64,000 nt of DNA from Betaproteobacteria bacterium UKL13-2 (GTDB lineage Bacteria > Pseudomonadota > Gammaproteobacteria > Burkholderiales > Usitatibacteraceae): the NCBI GenBank assembly GCA_001602455.1, contig CP012157.1, forward strand, positions 2,723,733 through 2,787,732, in the 5' to 3' direction. Made by a program: the position numbers and the translations under genes. Numbering within the stretch: position 1 is the first letter of the stretch; every line of letters starts with the position of its first letter. Shown in pieces: positions 34,576 through 43,597 of this stretch. A model generated the notes under the pieces. That model searched no databases and was not told the DNA's origin. It worked only from the letters and a program-made list of their open reading frames with translations.

Positions 34576-36214
34576 CCTATTTCCGGCAGTTGACATTGCG
34601 TAAACCGGCTGCAAGCTAGACTAGACGCCAATTTCAATGGATTTATTGGAGTCACCAAATGGGTGAAGCAAAAAGGCGTCAACTTGCTGTCCAAACGCAG
34701 GCACTGGAGGCCATGGTGGTGGATACGCCGGGCGGGCGAATTCATGTGAAGTGGGACCATGGTGCCAGCGCCACACCGAATGCACAGTTGACCTTCTTCT
34801 CCGAGTTCTTGGCCACCACGGGTGTGTACAGCTCCTGGGTCGATAGCTGCCCATTGAGCTACACAAGCCCCAATGCACCCAGCAAACAGGATATCTTGGG
34901 CACATGGCTGCTGGCGATACTGGCAGGGCACAACCGCTACGCCCATATCACCGGGCTGCGCGGCGACGCGGTGAGCCCGCAGATTCTGGGGATGAAGAAA
35001 ATCATCAGCGAAGACGCGCTGCGACGCGCACTGTCGCGTATGAGCGCCGAGCAAAGCCAGGCCTGGCTTGCCCCCCAGCTCATGGGTAGTGTGCAAGCGG
35101 CACTGAGCACCCCTTGGATCCTGGATATCGACACCACCATCAAGCCGATGTTCGGAAAACAAAGCGGAGCTGAGGTCAGCTACAACCCACACAAACCCGG
35201 TCGCCCGAGCCACGCACTGCACACATACTGGGTTGGCAACCTGCGCCTGGTGCTGGATGTTGTCGTCTGCCCCGGCAAAGAGCACAGCGCAGCCAAAGCG
35301 CGGCCTGGTCTGATCAGCGTACTGGAAAAGCTCACGCCCCAGCAGCGTCCGGCCTTGGTCCGAGGCGATTGCGGCTTTGGCAACGAACCCTTTATCGCCG
35401 AGCTGGAGGAGCGAGACCAGCCCTACCTGTTCAAGCTGCGTCAAACTGTGGGTGTCAAGAAATTATTGGCACGCCAATTCGCGCGTGATGACTGGAGTAC
35501 ACCCGGCCCCAGCGAGCAAGGCTGGAGCGCAGTCGAAGATACCCTCAAACTCTCGGGCTGGGACAAATCACGTCGGGTAGTGATCTTGCGGCGTGCCGTC
35601 AAAGCCGATTTGGCGCTGAGTCGAAAGACCAAGAACGAGCCGGGCGAGCAGATTGAGTTGCTGATGCCGGACAAGGATGTTCAGGTTTGGGAATACGCGG
35701 TGCTGGTGACAAACAGCGCCTACGCACTGGACGCGTTCGGTCAACTCTATCGGGACCGGGCTGACTGCGAGAACGGATTTGACGAGCTCAAAAATCAGTG
35801 GGGATGGGGTGGCTTCACGACCCAGGACATTGAGCGCTGCCAGACCAGTGCTCGCGCTGTAGCGCTGGTGTACAACTGGTGGTCCTGGTATTGCCGGGCG
35901 GCCAAGCCGGGTGCACGCATGGAAGCCATAACCAGCCGAGCGTTATTGCTTGCCAGTGTGGGGCGCGCTGTCAAACATGCGGGACAGACAACGCTGTATC
36001 TGACACCCATGCATGCTGCCAAGGACAAGTTGCTCGCGCTCATTGCCAACATTCGTGCGGCTTTAAGTCATGTCAGGGATATTGCGGAGCAGTTGCCTTT
36101 TACGGATCGATGGAAGACATTTCTGGACTACGTAGTGGCCAAAATCACGCGCCCACTGCCACCTTGGCTACCGTCAGCCCACCTTACAGCGGCAGGGTAA
36201 CTGCCGGATTTAGG
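34576..36214 (+). mobile_element. insertion sequence copy 3 (1639 bp)
   Basis: Complete copy of the same element as copies 1 and 2 but on the plus strand. Ends CCTATTTCCGGCAGTT and the inverse of CCTAAATCCGGCAGTT. Flanked by TTTAT at 34571-34575 and 36215-36219, a 5-bp target duplication. Confidence 0.93.
34659..36200 (+). CDS. IS1380-like DDE transposase, copy 3
   Basis: A 513-residue intact transposase. Compared with copies 1 and 2 it has GLISVLEKL for GLIGVLEKL and VQVWEYAV for VQAWEYAV; near the C-terminus it matches copy 1 at DIAEQ and RWKTF, but copy 2 at SAHLTAAG. DDE triad intact. Confidence 0.92.
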   Translation: MGEAKRRQLAVQTQALEAMVVDTPGGRIHVKWDHGASATPNAQLTFFSEFLATTGVYSSWVDSCPLSYTSPNAPSKQDILGTWLLAILAGHNRYAHITGLRGDAVSPQILGMKKIISEDALRRALSRMSAEQSQAWLAPQLMGSVQAALSTPWILDIDTTIKPMFGKQSGAEVSYNPHKPGRPSHALHTYWVGNLRLVLDVVVCPGKEHSAAKARPGLISVLEKLTPQQRPALVRGDCGFGNEPFIAELEERDQPYLFKLRQTVGVKKLLARQFARDDWSTPGPSEQGWSAVEDTLKLSGWDKSRRVVILRRAVKADLALSRKTKNEPGEQIELLMPDKDVQVWEYAVLVTNSAYALDAFGQLYRDRADCENGFDELKNQWGWGGFTTQDIERCQTSARAVALVYNWWSWYCRAAKPGARMEAITSRALLLASVGRAVKHAGQTTLYLTPMHAAKDKLLALIANIRAALSHVRDIAEQLPFTDRWKTFLDYVVAKITRPLPPWLPSAHLTAAG

Positions 36215-36344
36215 TTTATGCTTTATGCGCCTACAAATACGACTTTTCGGCAATCCATGGCCCACGAATACCATCTGGCAGGCGACGGACGTATCCGCCG
36301 AGAAGAAATCCCGCAAGTCAGGAAAACTACTCGGAAAGATGTAT

Positions 36345-36668
36345 CTAAATACCGGGGCCGTTTGTTGTGCGGGGGCGTTGTACTGTTAAGTCCGCCGAAA
36401 TTTCATCAATGGTCTTCCCGGCTTGCGCGTTAGTTAAAGCGCGTTCCCATTCGTCGTCCGATAGAGGGCGGCCAATTTTGGCCGCCAACTTTTCTCGTAA
36501 CCGGTTAAAAAACTCGCTGGAATAAAACACCTCAATCTCAGATGCAATCTCCTCCGCCGAAAAACCGAGAGAACACATAAATTTAGCGCACGCCAGCTCA
36601 AAAGGATTGGCCAAAGGGCGGATTGCGCGGAAGCGGAGAAGACAAAAACGCGTACCAATTTCATTCAC
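36345..36668 (-). CDS. hypothetical protein, island gene
   Basis: A 107-residue protein with no family I recognise. The start is a GTG at 36668 with GAAAGG eight bases upstream. The sequence looks like a real globular helical protein (CAKFMCSLGFSAEEIASEIEVFYSSEFFNRLREKL, then GRPLSDDEWERALTNAQAGKTIDEI). It runs against the other island genes. Nothing links it to a neighbour's function. Confidence 0.55.
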   Translation of the reverse strand: MNEIGTRFCLLRFRAIRPLANPFELACAKFMCSLGFSAEEIASEIEVFYSSEFFNRLREKLAAKIGRPLSDDEWERALTNAQAGKTIDEISADLTVQRPRTTNGPGI

Positions 36669-36968
36669 GTTACGAGCCTTTCTAGAAGTTTCTTACGAAG
36701 AAGACATCGTTACGGTGAGTCTGCTGAATTCGCTCGCATTAACGCGCTAAAAAAGAGAGCGTGAGGCTGTGAAAACAGAGAATGCGGAACGCCTCAAACT
36801 TCCCGTCGACGGCTCCCTGTCGTTGATACGATCGAGCCGCATACGGCGGGAACAGCAACTCCGCGCCTACCGGCCCGCATAGCAAATCTTACATAGTTTG
36901 ACTGTTGATTTATCTATAATTCTAGCTAAAATACTGCTGCTAATACAACTCCCTTTTCCCACACGCGA
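36669..36968. other. intergenic stretch within the island
   Basis: About 300 bp between two divergent small genes. The half near 36880-36950 is AT-rich and carries the candidate promoter listed separately. No repeat, RNA gene or further ORF is convincing. Confidence 0.4.
36905..36932 (+). promoter_or_regulatory. candidate promoter for the secreted island gene
   Basis: TTGATT (36905-36910), 16 bp, TAAAAT (36927-36932), 37 bp before the ATG at 36969. A TATAAT at 36915 lies between them but has no -35 at the right distance. Confidence 0.35.
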
Positions 36969-37868
36969 ATGCGATCTATAGCCCTCCGAGTTATTTCCCT
37001 GAGTTTCCTAATAGCAATTGTTTCGAGCGTTGAAACGGCAAGAGCACAGCCAGCCATTGACGAAGTGCTCAAGATGTTGAGGGTGGACTATTCGGGCGTG
37101 CAATGGGCAGAGAAAGATATTTGTTCTCAGAAAGCCGTCAACTATTTAATTGAACAACGTAGCGTACTAAACGCAAAAGGAGACACTATCGGGTTGAATG
37201 GGTTTGGTGCCTTCGCAGGCGAGCGGCTTGCGCGCTGTGCGCTTCTCCAGTACGAGAAAGACACCAAGGGTACAGCTTTAGCCAACGATGCTGTGCGCCT
37301 CTCTTTCGCGGAGTGGGTCAGCTAAACGGGATCACTGCTGGCGTTGTCTCCTCTTTTTTCAGCATTGGAATCCGAGATAGACAAGCGGGCCGCGGAAAGG
37401 GCGAAACTGTATCTGGAGTACGCGAAATCTCAGGGTGTTGAAATCAATGCCCAAGTCATGTCGATGCTGAATAAGAAGTTTTTTGCCAAGCCAGTAGCAG
37501 CCGACAAAACTGGGCCAGTAGCGTTGGGTGGTACAGCGGTGACGCTGAATGAACGATTCTCTGGCAATCGTTTTGCGTTCGTGCAAAGCTACGAGGGCAA
37601 GCTACTGGAAATCACCGGCAAGGTCGCCACGATTTCAACCGACGGATCGAACATAGCTCTACTCGGTGACGCAAAGAGAAAAAAAGGAGAACTGAACTAC
37701 AACAGCTTCGTCTGGTGTAAGTCATTTAACGGCGAACCACTTCAGGGCGTTGCTTCGTTAACGATTGACCAAGACATCAAAATCAAGGGTTTTCTGGACA
37801 CCAAAACGGCGGGAATTCCATTAGGTATTGCTGGGTATTTCGTGCTTAAGGACTGTCAAATTCAGTAA
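36969..37868 (+). pseudogene. secreted protein gene split by an in-frame ochre codon
   Basis: The first open part (118 codons, 36969-37322) starts with a signal peptide (ISLSFLIAIVSSVETARAQ). It ends at TAA (37323-37325), and the second part (174 codons from 37344) is in the same frame only 18 bp further on. Read through, the joint is EWVS-stop-TGSLLALSPLFSALESEI, continuous in character. The second part has no good ribosome site (TTG start). Its middle (FAFVQSYEGKLLEITGKVATIS) resembles an OB-fold tRNA_anti-like segment. Two separate genes remain possible, but a 299-residue secreted protein broken by one nonsense codon fits better. Confidence 0.55.
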
Positions 37869-37977
37869 CCCGGAGAGAATGCGCAGGGTAGTGTTTTCTG
37901 AACGCGCACAGTCGATTTTCAGACCCCGGAATGCTTGCTTTAGCCTATTTTCAAAATAAAAAATTGAAGGAAAACTG

Positions 37978-38397
37978 ATGATTTGTACAAAATGTGGCTC
38001 CGACAACACGCAAAGATTTGAGGTCGCCTTTCGGGCTGGCACGCAGGATATAAATGTTCGCAGCCATACCGCAGGGGTCAACAGCATGAGTGGTGCACTC
38101 GGACTCAGCGGAGCCATCACTAAATCGCAGGGCGTCTCACAATCAGGGCTTGCTCAAAGCATCGCACCACCAGAAAAAAAATCCTTAAAAATTTATGTGA
38201 TCATCGCGTTGATTGGGATAGTTATGATCACCGCAGGCAGCTACCTGTTTGGCCTACTGTTAGTAGCAGCGGGCGGCGGCATAACATACGGATTGATTCG
38301 CTTCAACTCTACAATTTGGCCAGCGCAGTATAAGGAGTGGTCCGAATCGTGGTTATGCCTCAAATGCGGAAATACGTATCACCAACCAATGGACTAA
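37978..38397 (+). CDS. zinc-ribbon membrane protein, island gene
   Basis: A 139-residue protein. The N-terminus has a CTKCGSDNT zinc knuckle and the C-terminus a second pair in WLCLKCGNTYH, so four cysteines probably bind one zinc. Between them is a hydrophobic hairpin of two helices (about residues 69-105, KIYVIIALIGIVMITAGSYLFGL onward). A GAAGGA site precedes the ATG. Role unknown; such small zinc-ribbon membrane proteins occur in many accessory regions. Confidence 0.75.
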   Translation: MICTKCGSDNTQRFEVAFRAGTQDINVRSHTAGVNSMSGALGLSGAITKSQGVSQSGLAQSIAPPEKKSLKIYVIIALIGIVMITAGSYLFGLLLVAAGGGITYGLIRFNSTIWPAQYKEWSESWLCLKCGNTYHQPMD

Positions 38398-38446
38398 TTA
38401 GCTACGCAACAGCCAGAAATAGACAGACGCGTCCGCCGGTTGTTTC

Positions 38447-38465
38447 CGTAGCCAAAACGTAGCTA
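38447..38465 (+). repeat. CGTAGCTA-type repeat at the right island end
   Basis: CGTAGCCAAAACGTAGCTA, 18 of 19 bases identical to 26521-26539. Here it is set within CCGTAGC...GCTACGG, an inverted repeat. A further single half unit in reverse lies at 38398-38406. Confidence 0.5.
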
Positions 38466-38571
38466 CGGTATGTGCCCCTAAGTAGTCAATTCGCTATCTT
38501 AGAGCTAAGTTTGCAGATGGCGTGTGCTGCAAGAGCTTGATTGTTAATGAAAAAATCCAGCGGTTTTAATT

Positions 38572-38617
38572 CTTTTAATCCGTTGGTCGGCAGTTCGAAT
38601 CTGCCACGCCCTACCAA
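38572..38617 (+). repeat. island attachment repeat attR (46 bp)
   Basis: Exact copy of the tRNA-Lys 3' half (26430-26475). The tRNA 5' half is absent, so this is not a tRNA gene. It marks the original chromosomal junction. Confidence 0.92.
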
Positions 38618-38623
38618 TAATTC

Positions 38624-38658
38624 AAAGGCTTAGGAGAAATCCTAGGCCTTTTTCTTTT
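38624..38658 (+). terminator. duplicated tRNA-Lys terminator next to attR
   Basis: A stem AAAGGCTTAGGA/TCCTAGGCCTTT with GAAA loop and a T run; differs from the left copy by one base in the stem (C to T). Probably the original chromosomal terminator, now orphaned. Confidence 0.75.
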
Positions 38659-38679
38659 GCTGGGTCAAATTCGACGGCG

Positions 38680-38928
38680 CTAGCCCCACCGCAGCTTCAT
38701 CACCACTACCGACATGGCCAGCACGAGGGTCACACAGTTGGCGATGATGATTGGCATTGCCCCGAGCAGCAGGCCGTACACCAGCCACATGGCAACGCCA
38801 AGTGTAAAGACCACATACATGGGCAGCGAAATGTCTTTGGCGCTGCGGCTCCGCCAAATCTTGACGACTTGTGGCACAAAGGCAACCGTTGTGAGAAAGG
38901 CGGCAACGGACCCGATGACATCAATCAT
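38680..38928 (-). CDS. SemiSWEET family sugar transporter
   Basis: An 82-residue protein with three hydrophobic helices, the single triple-helix bundle that dimerises in SemiSWEET proteins. The PQ-loop motif VAFVPQVVKIWRSRSAKDISLP is diagnostic. It works as a sugar uniporter in the inner membrane. ATG overlaps the stop of the upstream YhhQ-type gene (ATGA). First core gene after the island. Confidence 0.9.
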   Translation of the reverse strand: MIDVIGSVAAFLTTVAFVPQVVKIWRSRSAKDISLPMYVVFTLGVAMWLVYGLLLGAMPIIIANCVTLVLAMSVVVMKLRWG

Positions 38929-39650
38929 GTTTTGAGCGAAAACGGCGTGAACTTGGTGTCACGATCGTAGTAGTCTTCACTCTCGGCTTTTTTCAGCGCG
39001 CGAACAATACGCAGCGTCAAGGGCAGGAACAGGATTTCAACCGCCACCTTGAGCCCCCACTGCGCGGCCATGACCTTGAAGAGCAAGTCGTTGCCCCAAA
39101 TGCCGTAGAACGCCACGGGGTAGAAAATCAACGAATCAATGCCCTCGCCGCAAACGGTGGAGACCACAAATCGCCACCCCATTCGCTTGCCATTGTCGGC
39201 GAGTTTCATTTTGGCGAGCACAAAGGAATTTACAAACTCGCCGCAGAAATAGGCGATCAGCGATGCCAGCACAATGCGCGGCGTTTGCCCGAAGATGAGT
39301 TCATAGGCGGCCTGATTGGGCCAACTTGGTGAAGGTGGTAGTGCCACCACCACCGTTGCCATTAGGGCGGCAAAACACATCGCGCCAAACCCCGCCCAAA
39401 TCACCTTGCGCGCCTTCGCGTAGCCGTAGACCTCGGTGAGTATGTCGCCGAATACATAGGACAGCGGGAAAAACAGTACGCCAGCACCAAAGGTAAAAGC
39501 GCCGATCAATGGCAAATCCACTTGGGCTGCTTTAGCAGGCCCGATCAAATTCGAGCACAGGTAGACGGTAACGAATCCGACCATCACGAGATCAAAGTAC
39601 CGATAGTTTCGCTGGGGCATGGCTTGATTCGCAGATCCGGTCGCATTCAT
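38925..39650 (-). CDS. queuosine precursor transporter (YhhQ/QPTR family)
   Basis: An integral membrane protein of about 241 residues with 6 or more helices (DLVMVGFVTVYLCSNLIG, IGAFTFGAGVLFFPLSYVFGDILTEVYGYAKARKVIW and others). The FPLSYVFGDILTEVYGY segment marks the family, which imports queuosine precursors preQ0/preQ1. I prefer the ATG at 39650 or 39620 to the longer frame. It relates to queA in the same window. Confidence 0.9.
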   Translation of the reverse strand: MNATGSANQAMPQRNYRYFDLVMVGFVTVYLCSNLIGPAKAAQVDLPLIGAFTFGAGVLFFPLSYVFGDILTEVYGYAKARKVIWAGFGAMCFAALMATVVVALPPSPSWPNQAAYELIFGQTPRIVLASLIAYFCGEFVNSFVLAKMKLADNGKRMGWRFVVSTVCGEGIDSLIFYPVAFYGIWGNDLLFKVMAAQWGLKVAVEILFLPLTLRIVRALKKAESEDYYDRDTKFTPFSLKT

Positions 39651-39703
39651 TCGATGGTGTCTTTCAGCAAGAGTGGATCGTGAATATTGAATGGTGAACA
39701 AGA

Positions 39704-40507
39704 TTATCGCTGCCGCTGACGGCACATTTCATACATAGCAATTACACCCGATGAAGCGGCATTTAATGATTCCATGTTGCCCGGCATCGGTATGGTGAGG
39801 CGATGTGTCGCCCGCGCAATTATCTCCTCGGCGAGTCCGGCACCTTCATTGCCGACCAAAATTGCCGTGGGGCGGCGCAAGTTATGATCTTGGAGTCGTA
39901 TTGCACCGTCTGCCGCCGCCACGAGGGCAAGCGTCTGCCCACGGAAAGACTGCATAAACGACGCCACCGATGCACCTTCGACGATATTGAGTTGAAAGTG
40001 CGCTCCTTGCGCAGACCGTAAAACTTTTGGCGACCACGCAAACGCGGTGCCAACGCCGAGCAATGTATGCGCGATACCAAATGCCGCCGCGCCGCGCAAC
40101 ATGGCGCCGACGTTGCCGGGGTCTTGTACGTTATCGAGCACGAGAACCGCATCGGCATCAACGGGTATTGGCTGTGAGCTTGGCGTACGAACAACGGCCA
40201 TCATCGAAGCCGGCGACTCTAGCTGCGATGCCTCCGCAATCAATGCGTCGGCCAATACATGACACACGATCTTTCGTTCCCCGGCGATTCCTAGCATTTT
40301 GGTGGCATCGCGTGAACCAATCGCCGACTCCGCGAGCACCAGATACTCTAGCGGCGCGGTCGTGCCAAGAAAGGCCTCCACCAAATGCGCACCATCGAGC
40401 ACCGTGAGCGATGTTTTCTTGCGCTCACGCGCGGAATGCGCGAGAGCAATCAGAGACTTTGCCGTCTGGTTGTCTCTCGATTTAATCACGACGTAATGAG
40501 ATGTCAT
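39704..40507 (-). CDS. TrmH/SpoU-family RNA methyltransferase
   Basis: A 267-residue SPOUT methyltransferase. The knotted SAM-binding domain shows [31 protein letters not shown] and the C-terminal [22 protein letters not shown]. It has an N-terminal substrate-binding domain like RlmB and related rRNA methylases; the exact target (23S rRNA or tRNA) is not decided. The ATG at 40507 overlaps the rnhB stop (ATGA). Confidence 0.92.
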   Translation of the reverse strand: MTSHYVVIKSRDNQTAKSLIALAHSARERKKTSLTVLDGAHLVEAFLGTTAPLEYLVLAESAIGSRDATKMLGIAGERKIVCHVLADALIAEASQLESPASMMAVVRTPSSQPIPVDADAVLVLDNVQDPGNVGAMLRGAAAFGIAHTLLGVGTAFAWSPKVLRSAQGAHFQLNIVEGASVASFMQSFRGQTLALVAAADGAIRLQDHNLRRPTAILVGNEGAGLAEEIIARATHRLTIPMPGNMESLNAASSGVIAMYEMCRQRQR

Positions 40508-41133
40508 CGAGTCGATACTTTCCAGAGCATTTGCTGTGCGCCAGCAAGGCGAACCGGCGCGAAACTTTGGCGATGAATCGCGCATGGGCCGTATAACTTC
40601 AGCGCCGCAAGATGCTCGCGGGTGCCATAACCTTTATGTCGGCTAAACCCGTATTGCGGATACTGCTTGCAAAGAGCAATCATCTCGCGATCACGGGCGT
40701 TTTTAGCCAAGATTGATGCCGCCGAAATTTCTGCGATGTGTTGATCTCCATCCACAATCGCCGTCGCCGGAATCGAGATTTTCGGGACATGAAGGCCATC
40801 GACCAATACTTGGCCGGGCAGACAGGTTAGCCCCTCTACCGCACGTTTCATCGCCAAAAGCGATGCTTGCAATATATTGATTGCATCAATTTCTGCATTG
40901 GTCGAGAAGGCGACCGAGTACGCTAACGCATCACGCATGATGAGATCTTCAAGTCGTGCACGTCTTTTTTCCGATAACACCTTGGAATCGGCGAGCCCCA
41001 TGATCGGCTTCGCCGGATTCAAGATAACGGCTGCGGCATACACCGCGCCCGCAAGCGGCCCTCGCCCTGCCTCATCAACACCGCAGCACAGCGTGGAGGG
41101 GTCTCGCAGATTAGGCGGCAACGCGAGCACCAT
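40504..41133 (-). CDS. rnhB: ribonuclease HII
   Basis: A 209-residue enzyme that removes ribonucleotides from DNA. Motif [13 protein letters not shown] near the N-terminus carries catalytic Asp-Glu; later [20 protein letters not shown] and [13 protein letters not shown] longer open frame overlaps lpxB entirely; the ATG at 41133 ([11 protein letters not shown]) gives a normal length and a 23-bp overlap. Part of the lpx operon, as in many proteobacteria. Confidence 0.95.
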   Translation of the reverse strand: MVLALPPNLRDPSTLCCGVDEAGRGPLAGAVYAAAVILNPAKPIMGLADSKVLSEKRRARLEDLIMRDALAYSVAFSTNAEIDAINILQASLLAMKRAVEGLTCLPGQVLVDGLHVPKISIPATAIVDGDQHIAEISAASILAKNARDREMIALCKQYPQYGFSRHKGYGTREHLAALKLYGPCAIHRQSFAPVRLAGAQQMLWKVSTR

Positions 41134-42346
41134 GTCCTTGACTATCAACCATGTTGTTCTTTGACGCGCCACCCGGTCCGCCCGCGACTGAGGCGAGCAG
41201 TGGACGCAATGCCTCAACGACTCTTGACGAATTGCCAACCGCCAGCGAGTCGTGAATTGCCGCAAAACGCTGCTGCACACGTCCCGCTGCGTCTCGGTGA
41301 CTAATCCAATTACCAAGCGCTTGAGCAAGGTTATCGACGGTCGCATCGTCTTGCAGTAGCTCCGGCACCAGCCACTCTCCGGCCAAGATATTTGGCAATC
41401 CTACATACGGCAGGTAGGCCTTTCGCTTCATCATCTTGTAGGTCGTGGGAGACATACGGTACGCAATGACATGTGGACAGCGCAACATCGCTGCCTCAAG
41501 CGTTGCAGTACCACTCGCGACCAACGCCACATCAGCCGCCGCCAACGCAAGATTGGCGTGTCCAAACAAGCTCTGTAGCGGTAACGCCTGCGCCCCAAGC
41601 GTCCATTTGACTGCATCAAACTGCTCGCGTGTTTCTCGCGTCGCGAGTGGCACCAAGAATGTCGCTTCTGGAAACTGTTTGAGAAGCGTGCGCGCCGTTT
41701 CAATGAAGAGCGATGCGTGGTAATCCAGTTCAGTCTGGCGACTCCCAGGAAGTAGTGCTACGACCAGTTGGGCAGGTTTCAAGCGCAACTGGGCGCGAGC
41801 GGCTTCGCGTGTACTGGTGCGCGGAAAAGCGTCTGCAAATGGATGGCCCACAAATGTAGATGGAATGCCCGCCCTGTCGTAAATGGCCTGCTCGAACGGG
41901 AAGATGGTCAGCATATGGTCCACGGATGCGCGTATCTTATTGATACGTTCACCGCGCCATGCCCATATCGATGGGCTGACATAGTGAACCGTTTTCACAC
42001 CTGCACGCTTCAAATCTCGTTCGAGACCGAGATTAAAGTCGGGAGCGTCTACACCGATGAACAGCCGAACATTTTCACGCAATAATCGCGCCCGTAGTGC
42101 TCGACGCATGGAGAGGATTTTTCGAAACCGCTTCAGCACCTCGACATAACCACGCACCGCGAGCAACTCCATGTCGAACCAAGAGGTCGCGCCTGCAGAC
42201 TGCATTTTTGGCCCAGCGATTCCAACAAAATCGAGCTGCGGATACTCCATACGCAGCGCTTGGATCAAGGATGCGGCAATGGCATCGCCTGACGGCTCGC
42301 CGGCGACGATGCCGATTTTAACTTTTGCCGCGATTCCTCCAGACAT
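41111..42346 (-). CDS. lpxB: lipid-A-disaccharide synthase
   Basis: A 411-residue GT19 glycosyltransferase condensing UDP-2,3-diacylglucosamine with lipid X at the inner membrane. Motifs: [58 protein letters not shown] and the C-terminal [11 protein letters not shown]. Its start overlaps the lpxA stop by one base. Confidence 0.96.
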   Translation of the reverse strand: MSGGIAAKVKIGIVAGEPSGDAIAASLIQALRMEYPQLDFVGIAGPKMQSAGATSWFDMELLAVRGYVEVLKRFRKILSMRRALRARLLRENVRLFIGVDAPDFNLGLERDLKRAGVKTVHYVSPSIWAWRGERINKIRASVDHMLTIFPFEQAIYDRAGIPSTFVGHPFADAFPRTSTREAARAQLRLKPAQLVVALLPGSRQTELDYHASLFIETARTLLKQFPEATFLVPLATRETREQFDAVKWTLGAQALPLQSLFGHANLALAAADVALVASGTATLEAAMLRCPHVIAYRMSPTTYKMMKRKAYLPYVGLPNILAGEWLVPELLQDDATVDNLAQALGNWISHRDAAGRVQQRFAAIHDSLAVGNSSRVVEALRPLLASVAGGPGGASKNNMVDSQGHGARVAA

Positions 42347-43116
42347 CAGCGAACGATTCCGCGGGTGGTCTCGGCAAGGAACGTACTCAATGCTTGCACC
42401 TCAGGCGTTGTGTCCTTGGCCAGTTCAGCCTTCGCTTGGGCGAATGTCAAACCGCTGCGATAGAGCGTTTTGTACGCACGCTTAATGTTCACAATTTGCT
42501 CGGGCGTATATCCCCGACGCTTGAGCCCTTCGGCATTGACACCCACCGCAGCGAGCGGATTGCCGCCACAGGTGACATACGGCGGTATATCCATTAGCAC
42601 GACACTCGACACACCACACATGACATGAGCGCCGATTTTCACAAACTGATGCACGCCGGTGAACCCGCCAAGGGTCGCCCAGTCTCCGACCTGAACGTGA
42701 CCCGCAAGCTGTGTGCAGTTTGCAATCGTCGTATTACTGCCGACAATACAATCGTGGGCAACGTGTACATAGGCCATCAGCCAGTTGTCGTCGCCGACCG
42801 TGGTCACGCCGTGGTCTTGAACGGTGCCGCGATTGAGTGAGCAAAACTCACGAATGGTATTGCGGTCGCCAATGACTAAGCGCGTGGGCTCGCCCTTGTA
42901 TTTTTTATCTTGATTAGCTTCACCGACTGAAACCGAATGGTAGATACGGTTATCCCGCCCAATACTGGTATGCCCCGTAATCACAGAATGGTGGCCAACT
43001 GTCGTGCCCTCACCAATTTCAACATCACCGTCAACAATGGTGTACGCACCAATGACAACATTGATGCCAAGTTTGGCGCGAGGATCAATAATTGCGCTGG
43101 GATGAATCGCAGTCAT
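42346..43116 (-). CDS. lpxA: UDP-N-acetylglucosamine acyltransferase
   Basis: First enzyme of lipid A synthesis, 256 residues starting MTAIHPSAIID. Hexapeptide repeats form the left-handed beta helix (IGAYTIVDGDVEIGEGTTVGHHSVITGHTSIG), with catalytic His in VHVAHDCIVGSNT and a C-terminal helical domain. A 28-codon upstream extension overlaps fabZ and is rejected. Confidence 0.96.
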   Translation of the reverse strand: MTAIHPSAIIDPRAKLGINVVIGAYTIVDGDVEIGEGTTVGHHSVITGHTSIGRDNRIYHSVSVGEANQDKKYKGEPTRLVIGDRNTIREFCSLNRGTVQDHGVTTVGDDNWLMAYVHVAHDCIVGSNTTIANCTQLAGHVQVGDWATLGGFTGVHQFVKIGAHVMCGVSSVVLMDIPPYVTCGGNPLAAVGVNAEGLKRRGYTPEQIVNIKRAYKTLYRSGLTFAQAKAELAKDTTPEVQALSTFLAETTRGIVR

Positions 43117-43126
43117 GAAAGGCTCG

Positions 43127-43597
43127 TTATTGGGAACTCTGAGGCACGCTGCGCATCGTGCAAAGTAGCTCCGCCTCGCAGGCGAGCTGATCGCCGACAA
43201 ATGCCTTTACCGCAAATTTATAGACGCCCCGTTTCTCGGCGATCACTGCGGATTCCAGAATGAGTGTATCGCCCGGCGTGATAGGTCGCTTGAAGCGGGC
43301 ACCGTCGATCCCGGCGAAGTAGTACACCGTTTTATCGTCTGGTTGTGTGCCGTCCATTTTGAACGACAAAATGGCAGAAGCCTGCGCAAGCGCCTCAATA
43401 ATCAACACGCCTGGCATGACGTGGTAGTAGGAAAAATGTCCCGGAAAATGTGGTTCATTGACCGTGACGTTTTTGAGCGCACGAATTTTCTTTTTGTCTA
43501 AATCGATCTCGAGCACGCGGTCAACAAACAAAAACGGATACCGATGTGGCAAGTATGTTTTGATCTCTTCAATATCCATAGCGGCCGTTTGGCTCAT
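43127..43597 (-). CDS. fabZ: 3-hydroxyacyl-[acyl-carrier-protein] dehydratase
   Basis: A 156-residue hotdog-fold dehydratase. LPHRYPFLFVDRVLEID carries the active-site His, and FPGHF with VLIIEALAQAS the Glu region. Links fatty-acid elongation with lipid A acyl chains. ATG overlaps the lpxD stop (ATGA). Confidence 0.96.
   Translation of the reverse strand: MSQTAAMDIEEIKTYLPHRYPFLFVDRVLEIDLDKKKIRALKNVTVNEPHFPGHFSYYHVMPGVLIIEALAQASAILSFKMDGTQPDDKTVYYFAGIDGARFKRPITPGDTLILESAVIAEKRGVYKFAVKAFVGDQLACEAELLCTMRSVPQSSQ

Larger units (their letters stand above)
26430..38617 (+). mobile_element. tRNA-Lys genomic island (about 12.1 kb)
   Basis: Bounded by perfect 46-bp direct repeats and beginning with the remains of a tyrosine recombinase just inside the left end, the classic layout of an integrative island. 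Cargo: AbiE-like toxin-antitoxin pair, several unrecognised genes, a zinc-ribbon membrane protein and four insertion sequences (about 6.4 kb, roughly half). No conjugation, replication or phage structural genes are visible. The integrase is reduced to its C-terminus, so self-excision is unlikely. Confidence 0.88.

Noticed and set aside
38572-38617. A second tRNA-Lys gene
   Set aside because: Only the 3' half is present, with no D arm or 5' acceptor strand; it is the attachment duplicate.
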